DNA from: Candidatus Poribacteria bacterium
GTDB lineage: Bacteria; Poribacteria; WGA-4E; WGA-3G
Assembly (NCBI GenBank): GCA_022827185.1
Contig: JAJDTM010000034.1
Span: 1-44,357 of the forward strand
Direction: 5' to 3'
Length of the DNA: 44,357 nucleotides
This document shows, in pieces, positions 33,428 to 41,303 of the stretch. A program made the translations under genes and the position numbers. How positions within the stretch are numbered: the first letter of the stretch is position 1; each line of letters begins with the position of its first letter. The notes below the pieces were generated by a model. That model worked only from the letters and a program-made list of their open reading frames with translations, was not told where the DNA came from and ran no database searches.

Positions 33428-34657
33428 CTATTTGGTCGTATTGTTTCGTATGGAAATGATCTTTGTTAGAATAGCATCTGCCACGTCTCGTTTTGAAGAA
33501 CGTGGGAGTTGTTCGCAGGTGCCATCTCGGTCCAGCAGGGTTACAATATTCGTATCGGATTGAAATCCCGCACCTTCTTCAAGAACATCGTTCGCAACAA
33601 TCAGATCACAGTTCTTGCGGATCAACTTCTTTTTAGCGTTTTCAAGCAGATCGTTCGTTTCGGCAGCAAAACAGACGAGGATTTGGTGTGTTTTCCGTTC
33701 CCCAAGTGTCTGTGCGATGTCTGGGTTTCTTTCAAGTGGAAGCGTCAATGTTTCGGCGGTCTTTTTGATTTTGTGTGGTGTGAATTCGCGTGGACGATAA
33801 TCTGCGGGCGCGCCTGCCATAATCACAATGTCTGTCTCATTGAACGCCGCCTGAACTGCATCGTGCATATCGAGAGTGGTTTCGACGTGCTGAATCTCAA
33901 TGCCGGCGGGAGGCGGAACAGTAGCAGTCCCGCTAACCAACCGCACTTCAGCACCGCGCTGTGCCGCCGCCTCAGCGATGGCGTATCCCATCTTGCCGCT
34001 GGAACGGTTGGTAATGAACCGGACTGGATCGATGTATTCGCGCGTCGCGCCCGCCGTGACAAGAACGCGCGTACCTCGCAAATCGTGTGCTACAGTTGTT
34101 GACCTCGCGGTTGACGTTAGCGTGTTATTTATGCCTTCAAGGATCATTTCTACTGTGTTCAAACGTCCTACGCCTTCATAGCCGCATGCCAAATCACCAC
34201 TTGCGGGTTCGATGAAATGGACACCGTGCTTTTTTAGTGTGTCGATGTTTCGTTGCACGAAAGGATTTTGATACATGTGTCCGTTCATTGCAGGCGCGAG
34301 GAGTATCGGGCAGTGGACGGAAACAGCGACGGTCGAGAGTGGGTCGTCTGCGATACCGTTTGCGAGTTTACCGATGATGTTCGCTGTTGCGGGGACAATC
34401 GCGAGTAGGTCAGCATGATCGGCGAGATCAATGTGGGGAGGTTTCCAATCTGTGCCTGTATCAAAGAGGTCCAGAAGCACAGGGTTCCGTGAGATAACTT
34501 GGAATTGCAAGGGTTGGACGAGACGGGTGGCGTTTTCTGTCATCACGACATGGACAGATGCATCCATCTTGACGAGTTGGCTTGCGAGGTCAAGTGATTT
34601 GTGGATCGCTATCCCACCCGTAACACCTAAGATGATGATCCGATCTCTGAATTCCAT
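33428..34657 (-). CDS. coaBC: Bifunctional phosphopantothenoylcysteine decarboxylase / phosphopantothenate-cysteine ligase
   Basis: A 409-residue fused enzyme of coenzyme A synthesis. The N-terminal CoaC flavoprotein (about 1-185) has IILGVTGGIAIHKS, the PHIDLADHAD His region, PAMNGHMYQNP and the catalytic Cys in LACGYEGVGRL. The C-terminal CoaB part (about 193-400) has VLVTAGATREYIDPVRFITNRSSGKMGYA for nucleotide binding, and KKKLIRKNCDLIVAND near the end. Length is normal. Between it and gmk there is only 53 bases, so the rpoZ gene that often lies there is absent. Confidence 0.95.
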   Translation of the reverse strand: MEFRDRIIILGVTGGIAIHKSLDLASQLVKMDASVHVVMTENATRLVQPLQFQVISRNPVLLDLFDTGTDWKPPHIDLADHADLLAIVPATANIIGKLANGIADDPLSTVAVSVHCPILLAPAMNGHMYQNPFVQRNIDTLKKHGVHFIEPASGDLACGYEGVGRLNTVEMILEGINNTLTSTARSTTVAHDLRGTRVLVTAGATREYIDPVRFITNRSSGKMGYAIAEAAAQRGAEVRLVSGTATVPPPAGIEIQHVETTLDMHDAVQAAFNETDIVIMAGAPADYRPREFTPHKIKKTAETLTLPLERNPDIAQTLGERKTHQILVCFAAETNDLLENAKKKLIRKNCDLIVANDVLEEGAGFQSDTNIVTLLDRDGTCEQLPRSSKRDVADAILTKIISIRNNTTK

Positions 34658-34710
34658 ATTTTTTGTTAGCGTTGAGATTTAGCAAGTTGTGAGCGGAGTT
34701 TCTCCATAAT

Positions 34711-35364
34711 TTAATCTGACTTATCAACACTGAGCAACGGGGCAATTGTCTCTATCAATTGTGTATCAATACGGGCGCGTTCTGCAGCGATGATGGTCTG
34801 GATTTGGGCAACCGCATGTTGGACTGCATCTTCTGGATTGCTGACCCAGAAATCGTAATGCGCAATCTCAAGAACTTCGGATTTCGCGATTGCAAGCCGT
34901 CTTTTCAATTCCGTTTCCGATTCTGTTTTTCTACGGCGGAGTCGTTTCTCTAAAATAGTGAACGATGAGGGTATGATGAAGATAAGGAGACTTCTTGCTG
35001 GCGATAGGTCTTGTGCTTGGATTTGCAGGGCACCTTTTACCTCAATTTCTAAAATAGCATCTTTCCCGGCTTCGCGTGCAGTCGTTATTTCAGATTTGAG
35101 TGTGCCGTAGAAGTTGCCTCCGTATTCTGCCCATTCTAAAAAACTGTCCTGCTGGATACGCGCTTCAAATTCTGATTGTGACAAAAAATGGTAATCGACA
35201 CCCTCTACTTCACCCGGACGCGGCTTTCGTGTCGTTGCTGAGACAGATAGCCGTAAGGTTTCATCCGCCTTGCAAAGCGCATCGATTACGGTGCTTTTTC
35301 CTGAACCGGACGGTCCAGAAATCACAATGACAAGGTTCGGTTTATAAAGAGGTGTATTCGCCAT
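34711..35364 (-). CDS. gmk: Guanylate kinase
   Basis: A 217-residue kinase that converts GMP to GDP with ATP. The P-loop ISGPSGSGKST (residues 15-25), SVSATTRKPRPGEVEGVDYHFLS for GMP binding, and FLEWAEYGGNFYGT are canonical. I start at the ATG at 35364 because AAGG lies just upstream; an ATG six codons earlier lacks a ribosome site. It follows the ferredoxin gene by 22 bases and precedes coaBC in a shared transcription unit. Confidence 0.95.
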   Translation of the reverse strand: MANTPLYKPNLVIVISGPSGSGKSTVIDALCKADETLRLSVSATTRKPRPGEVEGVDYHFLSQSEFEARIQQDSFLEWAEYGGNFYGTLKSEITTAREAGKDAILEIEVKGALQIQAQDLSPARSLLIFIIPSSFTILEKRLRRRKTESETELKRRLAIAKSEVLEIAHYDFWVSNPEDAVQHAVAQIQTIIAAERARIDTQLIETIAPLLSVDKSD

Positions 35365-35386
35365 TGGAAGCCTTGCTCCCATAACG

Positions 35387-35860
35387 CTAATCTGCGGCTT
35401 CTGCTTCTGCGGCTTCTGCGAGTTCTACAAGCACAGGGGATTCAATGCGGATCGCGTCCTTGATGCAGACCTCTTCGCACAACTTGCAACCGACACATTC
35501 CTTCGGTTTGACAAGTTCGCAGATACCGAAGAAACTTTCGGCATGTTCACCGGTGTCCGGATCCTTGAGTTCGAGGCAATCCCAAGGACAGATATGGACA
35601 CAGAAATCGCATCCTGAGCAGAGTTCTTCGTAGATAACGGCGATAGGACGATGTGTTGGACGGCGGATAAACTTGCACACCTCACCAAACTGGTCGCGAA
35701 TTGCCTCAACCGGACAGACCATCCCGCACGCACTACAGTCGATACAGACGTTCGGATCGATAATGTGCAGCATGTTCCTATCACCCGTGATCGCATCAAC
35801 GGGACAATTCGTTAAACACGCCATACATCCAATACATTCGTCAGTGATATAGTATGCCAT
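35387..35860 (-). CDS. Ferredoxin-type protein with four [4Fe-4S] cluster motifs
   Basis: A 157-residue soluble iron-sulfur protein. Four CxxCxxCxxxC motifs appear in order: CIGCMACLTNCP (about 9-20), CIDCSACGMVCP (about 38), CSGCDFCVHICP (about 80) and CVGCKLCEEVC (about 120). A short acidic Ala/Glu tail ends the protein. The start at 35860 has AGGAA; a longer frame reaching 35950 would add 30 residues without a ribosome site. It would carry electrons between redox partners, none of which is adjacent. Its place as first gene of a gmk-coaBC-rsmA run is unusual. Confidence 0.9.
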   Translation of the reverse strand: MAYYITDECIGCMACLTNCPVDAITGDRNMLHIIDPNVCIDCSACGMVCPVEAIRDQFGEVCKFIRRPTHRPIAVIYEELCSGCDFCVHICPWDCLELKDPDTGEHAESFFGICELVKPKECVGCKLCEEVCIKDAIRIESPVLVELAEAAEAEAAD

Positions 35861-36173
35861 GGGTTCTTTTCCTGTTTTTTGAGTCGGACAGAACTTTTTT
35901 ATTTCTTTACTTAACACATATATTTTACCACAACCGTCATATATTGTCAAATCAATTTTATAGGACTTACGTATCTCCTCTTAAAGTCCCCCTGATAAGG
36001 GGGATTTAGGGGGTTAAATACAACGAAATACTCCCACTGCAAGGCATTTTCAGCAAAATATACCGTTTTTTATTCAATTTGACATTTTCACGGGTATTGA
36101 CTATAATAGCAACAAAGAAATATTAGGTGTTACGTTCAAACCCATATTATTTTCAAGAAGGATATAAAATCTA
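35861..36173. other. Divergent intergenic region with a MITE end and a strong promoter
   Basis: The gap of 313 bases holds TATAGGACTTACGTATCTCC (35959-35978) and a GTCCCCCTGATAAGGGGGAT hairpin (35986-36005) that match the left half of the element at 40240-40341. No matching right end is visible, so this is a half copy. It is followed by the promoter at 36079-36107 and an A/T-rich leader for the SDR gene. Confidence 0.65.
36079..36107 (+). promoter_or_regulatory. Consensus sigma70 promoter of the SDR/propeller genes
   Basis: TTGACA and TATAAT are both perfect and are separated by exactly 17 bases. The -10 ends 66 bases before the SDR start codon. It is the strongest promoter seen in the window. 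Confidence 0.85.
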
Positions 36174-36944
36174 ATGGATTTAGGATTAAAGGATAAAGTC
36201 GTCGTTGTAACAGGTGCAAGCCGTGGCATCGGACGCGCCATCGCACACGGATTCGCAGAAGAGGGCGCACGCCTCAGCATCTGTGGCAGAACCGAAGATA
36301 CACTCCAAAGCGTGACAGATGAACTCACCGCGAAAGGTGCAGAAGTCTTTGCCAAACTTACCGATGTTACAGATACAGGACAGGTCGAAGCGTTTATGGC
36401 GGAAACGGTGGAAACCTACGGCAAGGTCGATGTTGTTGTAAACAATGTCGGTGGCAGTCGATGGACCCCGCTGGAAGAGATTTCGGATACCGAGTGGCAC
36501 GAAATCCTCGATCTGAATTTAGTTTCTGCAGCGCGCGTTAACCGACTCGCGATCCCTGAAATGAAAAAACAGGGCGGCGGTGTGATTCTGATGATAACCT
36601 CTATCTACGGCAGGGAAGGCGGTGGACACATTACTTATAACGCCGCGAAAGCCGCCGAGATCAGTATGACAAAATCTTTAGCGAAAGAACTTGCACCCGA
36701 TAATATCCGCGTGAATAGTGTCGCACCCGGTTCAATCCTCTTTCCCGGTGGTGGTTGGGCGCGTCGTATCGCGGCGGATCCAGAAGCGATGGAAGCCTTT
36801 GTCCAGAGCGATATGCCACTCGGCAGATTCGGAAAACCCGAAGAAATCGCGAATGTCGTCGTCTTCCTCGCCTCAGAACGCGCAAGCCTTGTAACAGGAG
36901 CATGTGTGAACGTTGATGGGTGCCAGTCCCATTCAAACATTTGA
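36174..36944 (+). CDS. Short-chain dehydrogenase/reductase
   Basis: A 256-residue classical SDR. TGASRGIG (residues 14-21) binds NAD(P), NNVGG (about 89-93) is the structural motif, and the catalytic Ser, Tyr and Lys appear in MITSIYGREGGGHITYNAAKAA. The C-terminal LVTGACVNVDGC is typical. It is 3-oxoacyl-ACP-reductase-like, but the substrate is not known; many members act on sugars or lipids. It lies under a consensus promoter and is followed after 16 bases by a secreted propeller protein. Confidence 0.93.
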   Translation: MDLGLKDKVVVVTGASRGIGRAIAHGFAEEGARLSICGRTEDTLQSVTDELTAKGAEVFAKLTDVTDTGQVEAFMAETVETYGKVDVVVNNVGGSRWTPLEEISDTEWHEILDLNLVSAARVNRLAIPEMKKQGGGVILMITSIYGREGGGHITYNAAKAAEISMTKSLAKELAPDNIRVNSVAPGSILFPGGGWARRIAADPEAMEAFVQSDMPLGRFGKPEEIANVVVFLASERASLVTGACVNVDGCQSHSNI

Positions 36945-36960
36945 AGCAATTGGAGTTATC

Positions 36961-37944
36961 ATGAGACACTTTTTCAGATTCCTCTGTTTATGTCTGACTT
37001 CCCTCCTTCCTCTCGCAACAGTGCAAGCAGAATTCACCGGGGAAGTCATCTTTAGACCCCCAATTAATGAATTCAATGAACTCTGGGTCACCAATGTGGA
37101 TACACCACGCAACGCTCACCAGATTTTTAAACTGGAACGTTTGCCGGAAGCACTCGCCGTACAAACAAATGGGAACCTCGTCGTCACGACCACTTCGCAC
37201 GATCAACTAATGTTTGGTAACGACATCTACCTTTTTGATAAAGAGGCTGATTTTCCAAAAGTGCGGGATCTTACACGTCAGCAATTTAGTCTTATTTGGG
37301 GTCTCGACATCTCACAAAACGGTGATATTGTCTTCACGCACGAGCGGACAGGACCGGCACCGGCGACTGGGATATATCTCATTCCAAAACATGAATTAAA
37401 AAGATTACGACCGAAAGTCCACCTGGTAAAAGAGGGTGAGGCGTATACTGTAGAATGGTCGCCGAACGGAAAACAGATCGCCTATGATACCTCCGACGGC
37501 GTTTGTATCTTCAATATCCTGACCCAAGAAGTTTTACAAATAAGTAGAGATGGTAGTTGCCCCGCCTTCTCACCAGATGGGAGACACATTGCTTTTGCGG
37601 ATAGGGCTTTTGCACACGGGCGTTGGGCAAATACGTATAAAATTAGCATTGTCTCACTTATCGGTCCCCCGAACTTGAAAACTATAGAAACTCGGGAAGC
37701 CGAGCCAGGCTCTTTGGGTCTCAAATGGTCACCTGATGGACGGTACGTCGTTTACACAATACAAGTAGATGGGGTATATCGCAACTTCGCGGTGCCTCTT
37801 AATGGAGGTCCCCATGAAGAATTTTTGGATAAACATAAGGAAGGCGTGTGGTTATTCGATTGGACCCGGACTGCTGTTACGTATGCGGTTGAACCCATGA
37901 ATAAACTGACCACACTCTGGGGAAAACTCAAACAGCAAGATTGA
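36961..37944 (+). CDS. Exported TolB-like beta-propeller protein
   Basis: A 327-residue protein with a signal peptide (about 1-23, ending TVQAEF) and repeated propeller blades. The blades carry VEWSPNGKQIAYDT, CPAFSPDGRHIAFAD and LKWSPDGRYVVYT, which match the PD40/WD40-like pattern of TolB-type propellers. It probably acts in the periplasm or is secreted, binding proteins or glycans. I start at the ATG at 36961, which has GGAG five bases upstream. It follows the SDR gene closely and shares its promoter. No catalytic residues are visible. Confidence 0.85.
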   Translation: MRHFFRFLCLCLTSLLPLATVQAEFTGEVIFRPPINEFNELWVTNVDTPRNAHQIFKLERLPEALAVQTNGNLVVTTTSHDQLMFGNDIYLFDKEADFPKVRDLTRQQFSLIWGLDISQNGDIVFTHERTGPAPATGIYLIPKHELKRLRPKVHLVKEGEAYTVEWSPNGKQIAYDTSDGVCIFNILTQEVLQISRDGSCPAFSPDGRHIAFADRAFAHGRWANTYKISIVSLIGPPNLKTIETREAEPGSLGLKWSPDGRYVVYTIQVDGVYRNFAVPLNGGPHEEFLDKHKEGVWLFDWTRTAVTYAVEPMNKLTTLWGKLKQQD

Positions 37945-38153
37945 AAGTCAGAGAATCCCCACCCCTACTGAAGTCAAATCCAACACGTTTCTTTCTTGAA
38001 CTGAATAGGACAGACACAAATCCCTTGCTTTTCTGGCAATAGGAAGATTGGCGTAGGGAAGTGGCTCTTCTTTTATCCTTCCAATCTTCCACCCTTCCGT
38101 TCCTTCCAATCCATTCAGAATGCGAAAATTGGAAATCACTTAAATTTTTTCCC
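37945..38153. other. Intergenic repeat-like region
   Basis: The stretch contains runs of CTTCCAATC/CCTTCC-type short repeats (about 38075-38110) and no coding potential. The DUF1501 promoter follows. Confidence 0.5.
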
Positions 38154-38182
38154 TTGTTTATAAGGTACAAACATGTTAAAAT
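38154..38182 (+). promoter_or_regulatory. Predicted extended -10 promoter of the DUF1501 gene
   Basis: TTGTTT is followed after 17 bases by TAAAAT with TGT before it. The start codon is 30 bases on. Confidence 0.5.
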
Positions 38183-38212
38183 GATAAAGAGAAATAATTG
38201 AGGAGCGTAGAG

Positions 38213-39520
38213 ATGAAGACAAAATTGTGGGTTCCTGAATACGATACACCCGAATTGTGGCACAAAGAGATTTCACGCCGCAGTTTTGTTAAGACGGGGA
38301 TCAGTAGCTTTCTCGGGCTTATCGCGATGCAGCACTTCGGTTCCAACAGCCTCGCGCAACTTGAGGACATAGTACCGCGCGCGAAGCACTGTATCGTCCT
38401 TTTTATGAGTGGCGGTGCCAGTCAATTAGATACGTTTGATCCGAAACCCGGTACCCAAAACGGTGGTCCTTTCGCAGCAATTCCGACGAGTGCTAAGGGG
38501 ATACAAGTATCCGAACACCTCCCGAATGTTGCTGAGCAAGCACACCATCTTTCGGTTATCCGATCGATGGTTTCGCGGGAAGGAAATCATGAGCGCGCTC
38601 GCTACTTACTCCATACAGGATACGCCCCGGGCGGCGCAGTCAAGCATCCGACGCTCGGTTCAATCACATCTTATTATCTTGAAGATGAACTTTTAGACCT
38701 ACCGAGTTGCGTTAACGTCAATTCGCCGACGTATTCCGGCGGCTTTCTCGGTGCAACACACGATCCGTTTGTCGTCAAAAACCCGATGGAACCTGTGGAA
38801 GACATCTCTTATCCCGCACAGATGGACACGCACCGTTTTCGCGAACGACTCAAGATGCTCAGAACGATTGAAAAAGATTTTATCGCAAAACGGACGGGAC
38901 GCAGCACAGAAGCACACGAAGCGATTTACAAGAAAGCAGACGAACTCATCAACTCCCCGAAAATAGATGCTTTTCGACTCGATGAAGAACCACTCGCTGT
39001 CCAAGAGGCATATGGTATGAATAGGTTCGGTCAAGGGTGTCTTATGGCGCGTCGACTCGTGGAAGCCGGTGTCAAATTTGTAGAAGTTTCATTGGATGGA
39101 TGGGATACCCACCAAAACAACTTTGACCGAACAAAAGAACTTCTTGATATGGTGGATCCAGCATACGCGATGCTTCTGAAAGACTTGTCCGAGCGCGATC
39201 TCCTTGACGAGACGATTGTGCTATGGCTCGGCGAATTTGGACGCACGCCGAAAATCAACGAAAATGATGGACGCGATCATCATACCAACGGTTGGTCGGC
39301 TGTTGTCGCAGGGGGTGGTGTCCGCGGCGGACAGACAGTCGGTAGCACCAATGAAGATGGAAGCGAGGTTGTCAGTGGGGCTGTTGGGGTGCCAGACCTT
39401 TTCGCATCGCTCTGTTTCGCACTCGGGATTGACAAGGATGAAGAGAACTACTCCCGCTCCGGTCGACCCATTCGCGTCGTCAACGATGGGTCCGTTGTAG
39501 AGGAATTGTTCAAGGCTTAA
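38213..39520 (+). CDS. DUF1501 family protein with Tat signal
   Basis: A 435-residue protein of the alkaline-phosphatase-like DUF1501 family, common in planctomycete-type bacteria. The N-terminus has the twin-arginine motif SRRSFVK (about residue 22), so folded export through Tat is likely. Family marks are VLFMSGGASQLDTFDPKPG, SLDGWDTHQNNF, LGEFGRTPKIN and GRDHHTNGWSAVVAGGG. The start at 38213 has GAGGAG seven bases upstream. The usual partner (a DUF1549/DUF1553 protein) is absent here, so this copy appears to stand alone. Its activity is unknown; a metal-dependent hydrolase fold is inferred. Confidence 0.92.
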   Translation: MKTKLWVPEYDTPELWHKEISRRSFVKTGISSFLGLIAMQHFGSNSLAQLEDIVPRAKHCIVLFMSGGASQLDTFDPKPGTQNGGPFAAIPTSAKGIQVSEHLPNVAEQAHHLSVIRSMVSREGNHERARYLLHTGYAPGGAVKHPTLGSITSYYLEDELLDLPSCVNVNSPTYSGGFLGATHDPFVVKNPMEPVEDISYPAQMDTHRFRERLKMLRTIEKDFIAKRTGRSTEAHEAIYKKADELINSPKIDAFRLDEEPLAVQEAYGMNRFGQGCLMARRLVEAGVKFVEVSLDGWDTHQNNFDRTKELLDMVDPAYAMLLKDLSERDLLDETIVLWLGEFGRTPKINENDGRDHHTNGWSAVVAGGGVRGGQTVGSTNEDGSEVVSGAVGVPDLFASLCFALGIDKDEENYSRSGRPIRVVNDGSVVEELFKA

Positions 39521-39523
39521 TAG

Positions 39524-39627
39524 TTATCAGTTGTCAGTGGCCAGTCGCCAGTGGCCAGTTAAAGAAAGGAAACCTGATGAACCAGACTCTCACTGTGAGG
39601 CACTCTTAACTGGTAACTGGTAACTAT
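39524..39627. repeat. CAGTTGTCAG/AACTGGTAACT inverted repeat before rsmD
   Basis: TTATCAGTTGTCAGTGGCCA at the left and CTTAACTGGTAACTGGTAAC at the right form a degenerate inverted pair; the left part also holds GTGGCCAGT repeats. The right end abuts the rsmD ATG and leaves no Shine-Dalgarno sequence. Confidence 0.7.
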
Positions 39628-39632
39628 AAAAA

Positions 39633-40220
39633 ATGAGAGTAATCGCAGGTGCATTCAAAGGTAGACGATTGATCGCACCGAAAGGCAATCGTGACGTACG
39701 CCCTACCGCGGATCGGGTGAAAGAATCAGTTTTTAGTATTGTCCGGGAACAGATAATTGACGCAAATTTTCTCGATCTTTGTGCCGGGACGGGAAATATC
39801 GGTATTGAGGCATTGAGTCGTGGGGCAAAGCATGTTACCTTTTTGGAACGAGACCCGCGGTGCATCCAAATTATAAAACAAAACCTTCGGACGTGTGGGC
39901 TTGTCGCTGGACCTCAAGCGAGGCACTCTCTGCTCCGTCGCGATGCTGTAAAAGGCATCTCATATCTCCAGAAACAGGATGCCGCCTTTGAGATTATCTA
40001 TTTCGATCCGCCCTATGGCACAGATTTAGCGAGTATCCCTGAACTGTACACCACCTGTTTAGCACTGTTTGCTGAGAACTCGCTGCTTCGCACCAGCGGC
40101 ACACTGCTCGTTGAGCATGCAAAACGGTTTGTTGTACCTGATAAAGTTGGAAATTTGACCCGGAGCCGACAGGCGGCCTATGGGGATACAGTCGTATCGT
40201 TTTATCACAAGAGTTTGTAG
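39633..40220 (+). CDS. rsmD: 16S rRNA (guanine966-N2) methyltransferase RsmD
   Basis: A 195-residue AdoMet-dependent methyltransferase. MRVIAGAFKGRRL at the N-terminus, RPTADRVKESVF, the AdoMet motif LDLCAGTGNIGIEALSRGA and the catalytic FDPPYGTD (motif IV, D/N-PPY) identify it. Length is normal. A repeat immediately precedes the ATG. A partner gene such as coaD is not adjacent; a MITE-like element follows. Confidence 0.93.
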   Translation: MRVIAGAFKGRRLIAPKGNRDVRPTADRVKESVFSIVREQIIDANFLDLCAGTGNIGIEALSRGAKHVTFLERDPRCIQIIKQNLRTCGLVAGPQARHSLLRRDAVKGISYLQKQDAAFEIIYFDPPYGTDLASIPELYTTCLALFAENSLLRTSGTLLVEHAKRFVVPDKVGNLTRSRQAAYGDTVVSFYHKSL

Positions 40221-40239
40221 ACCTTTAAGGAGTATATTT

Positions 40240-40341
40240 AGAACTTACGCATTTCCTCTCAAAGTCCCCCTGATAAGGGGGATTTAGGGGGTTTAAAAGT
40301 AAAAAAAATCTACGATCGCGTGCTAAATTTGCGTAAGTCCT
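40240..40341. mobile_element. MITE-like element with complete inverted ends
   Basis: AGAACTTACGCATTTCCTCT at the left and GCTAAATTTGCGTAAGTCCT at the right are inverted repeats, about 102 bases apart. The interior has the hairpin TCCCCCTGATAAGGGGGA and the GATTTAGGGGGTT motif. It is the cleanest short member of the family and contains no open frame. Confidence 0.8.
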
Positions 40342-40392
40342 GATATTATCAAGTATTTCTGTCCTTTACGCAACTGGGGAATAGGCATAAAA

Positions 40393-41127
40393 ATGAAGAT
40401 TTTGAATCTCCAATCTGGAACGCCTTTTCAAATGGGCAAAGGCAAGAATTGGCGTGTTGTACATCCTGATATGGGTTCAACACAGTTGACACTGAACCAT
40501 GGACTCCACGCACCTGATCAAGAATTTACGCAGCACTATCACGACGCATCAGAAGATGCCATTGTCGTTTTAGAAGGCGGGGGTGCTATCCGGCAAGGAA
40601 GCGTCTATACACCGATTGCTGCGGGTGATGTCATTTTTGTACCTGCAGGCGAGGTCCACGGCACCGTCAATACCACACCCGACATGGCGCGTTTGATTAG
40701 TTTTCAGGCACCACCAGATATGGCACTCTATCGGGGTGAAAGGGATACCCCTAATGAAGCCCCAACGCCACAACACGGGCATCGGAGCAACGTTCAGGTC
40801 CTCAATATGACGCGGTGCGGTCCGGTGTTTGGAAAATCTACTGATTGGCGAAGCGTCGTCTCACCCCAAAAAGGCTCCGTACATCTCTCCTTAGATTACA
40901 TCTGCCTTAGCGAAGGACAGCAATTTACGCATGAACCGATAGACAGCGAATCGATTTATGTGCTAAAGGATGGATGCGCTGAAGTGACAGATGACAGTGG
41001 AAAGACGCACACGCTTGCACAACATGATGTCCTGTTCCTCTCCCCCAGAGATACCTTTTCGCTTTCTCATGCGGGGGATGAACCGACAGCAATTATATCT
41101 TGTTGGGCAGTTGCCGCTTCCATATAA
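40393..41127 (+). CDS. Two-domain cupin protein
   Basis: A 244-residue protein with two cupin barrels. The first has QEFTQHYHDASEDAIVVLEGGG (His and Glu metal ligands) and PAGEVHGTVN. The second, from about residue 125, has QQFTHEPIDSESIYVLKDGCAEV and FLSPRDTFSLSHAGDE, with fewer His ligands. Such proteins may act as small-molecule isomerases, dioxygenases or binding proteins; the first domain is better conserved in metal ligands. It lies alone between a MITE-like element and a glycoside hydrolase. No signal peptide is seen. Function uncertain. Confidence 0.82.
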   Translation: MKILNLQSGTPFQMGKGKNWRVVHPDMGSTQLTLNHGLHAPDQEFTQHYHDASEDAIVVLEGGGAIRQGSVYTPIAAGDVIFVPAGEVHGTVNTTPDMARLISFQAPPDMALYRGERDTPNEAPTPQHGHRSNVQVLNMTRCGPVFGKSTDWRSVVSPQKGSVHLSLDYICLSEGQQFTHEPIDSESIYVLKDGCAEVTDDSGKTHTLAQHDVLFLSPRDTFSLSHAGDEPTAIISCWAVAASI

Positions 41128-41303
41128 TCACGGTGTAGGGCAGCGTTTAAGGAGCCTTGGGGCACAGATGGGACCGACCCCCTTAAATCTGTAAATGAAG
41201 TTCGGTGCGCGCGAGCCATTAAGGCATACAAAAGCGAGCACCTATATTTTACAAGGAACTCGCCTTACACGTTGGTGCTAAGATTAAATAAGGAAATTGA
41301 TGG

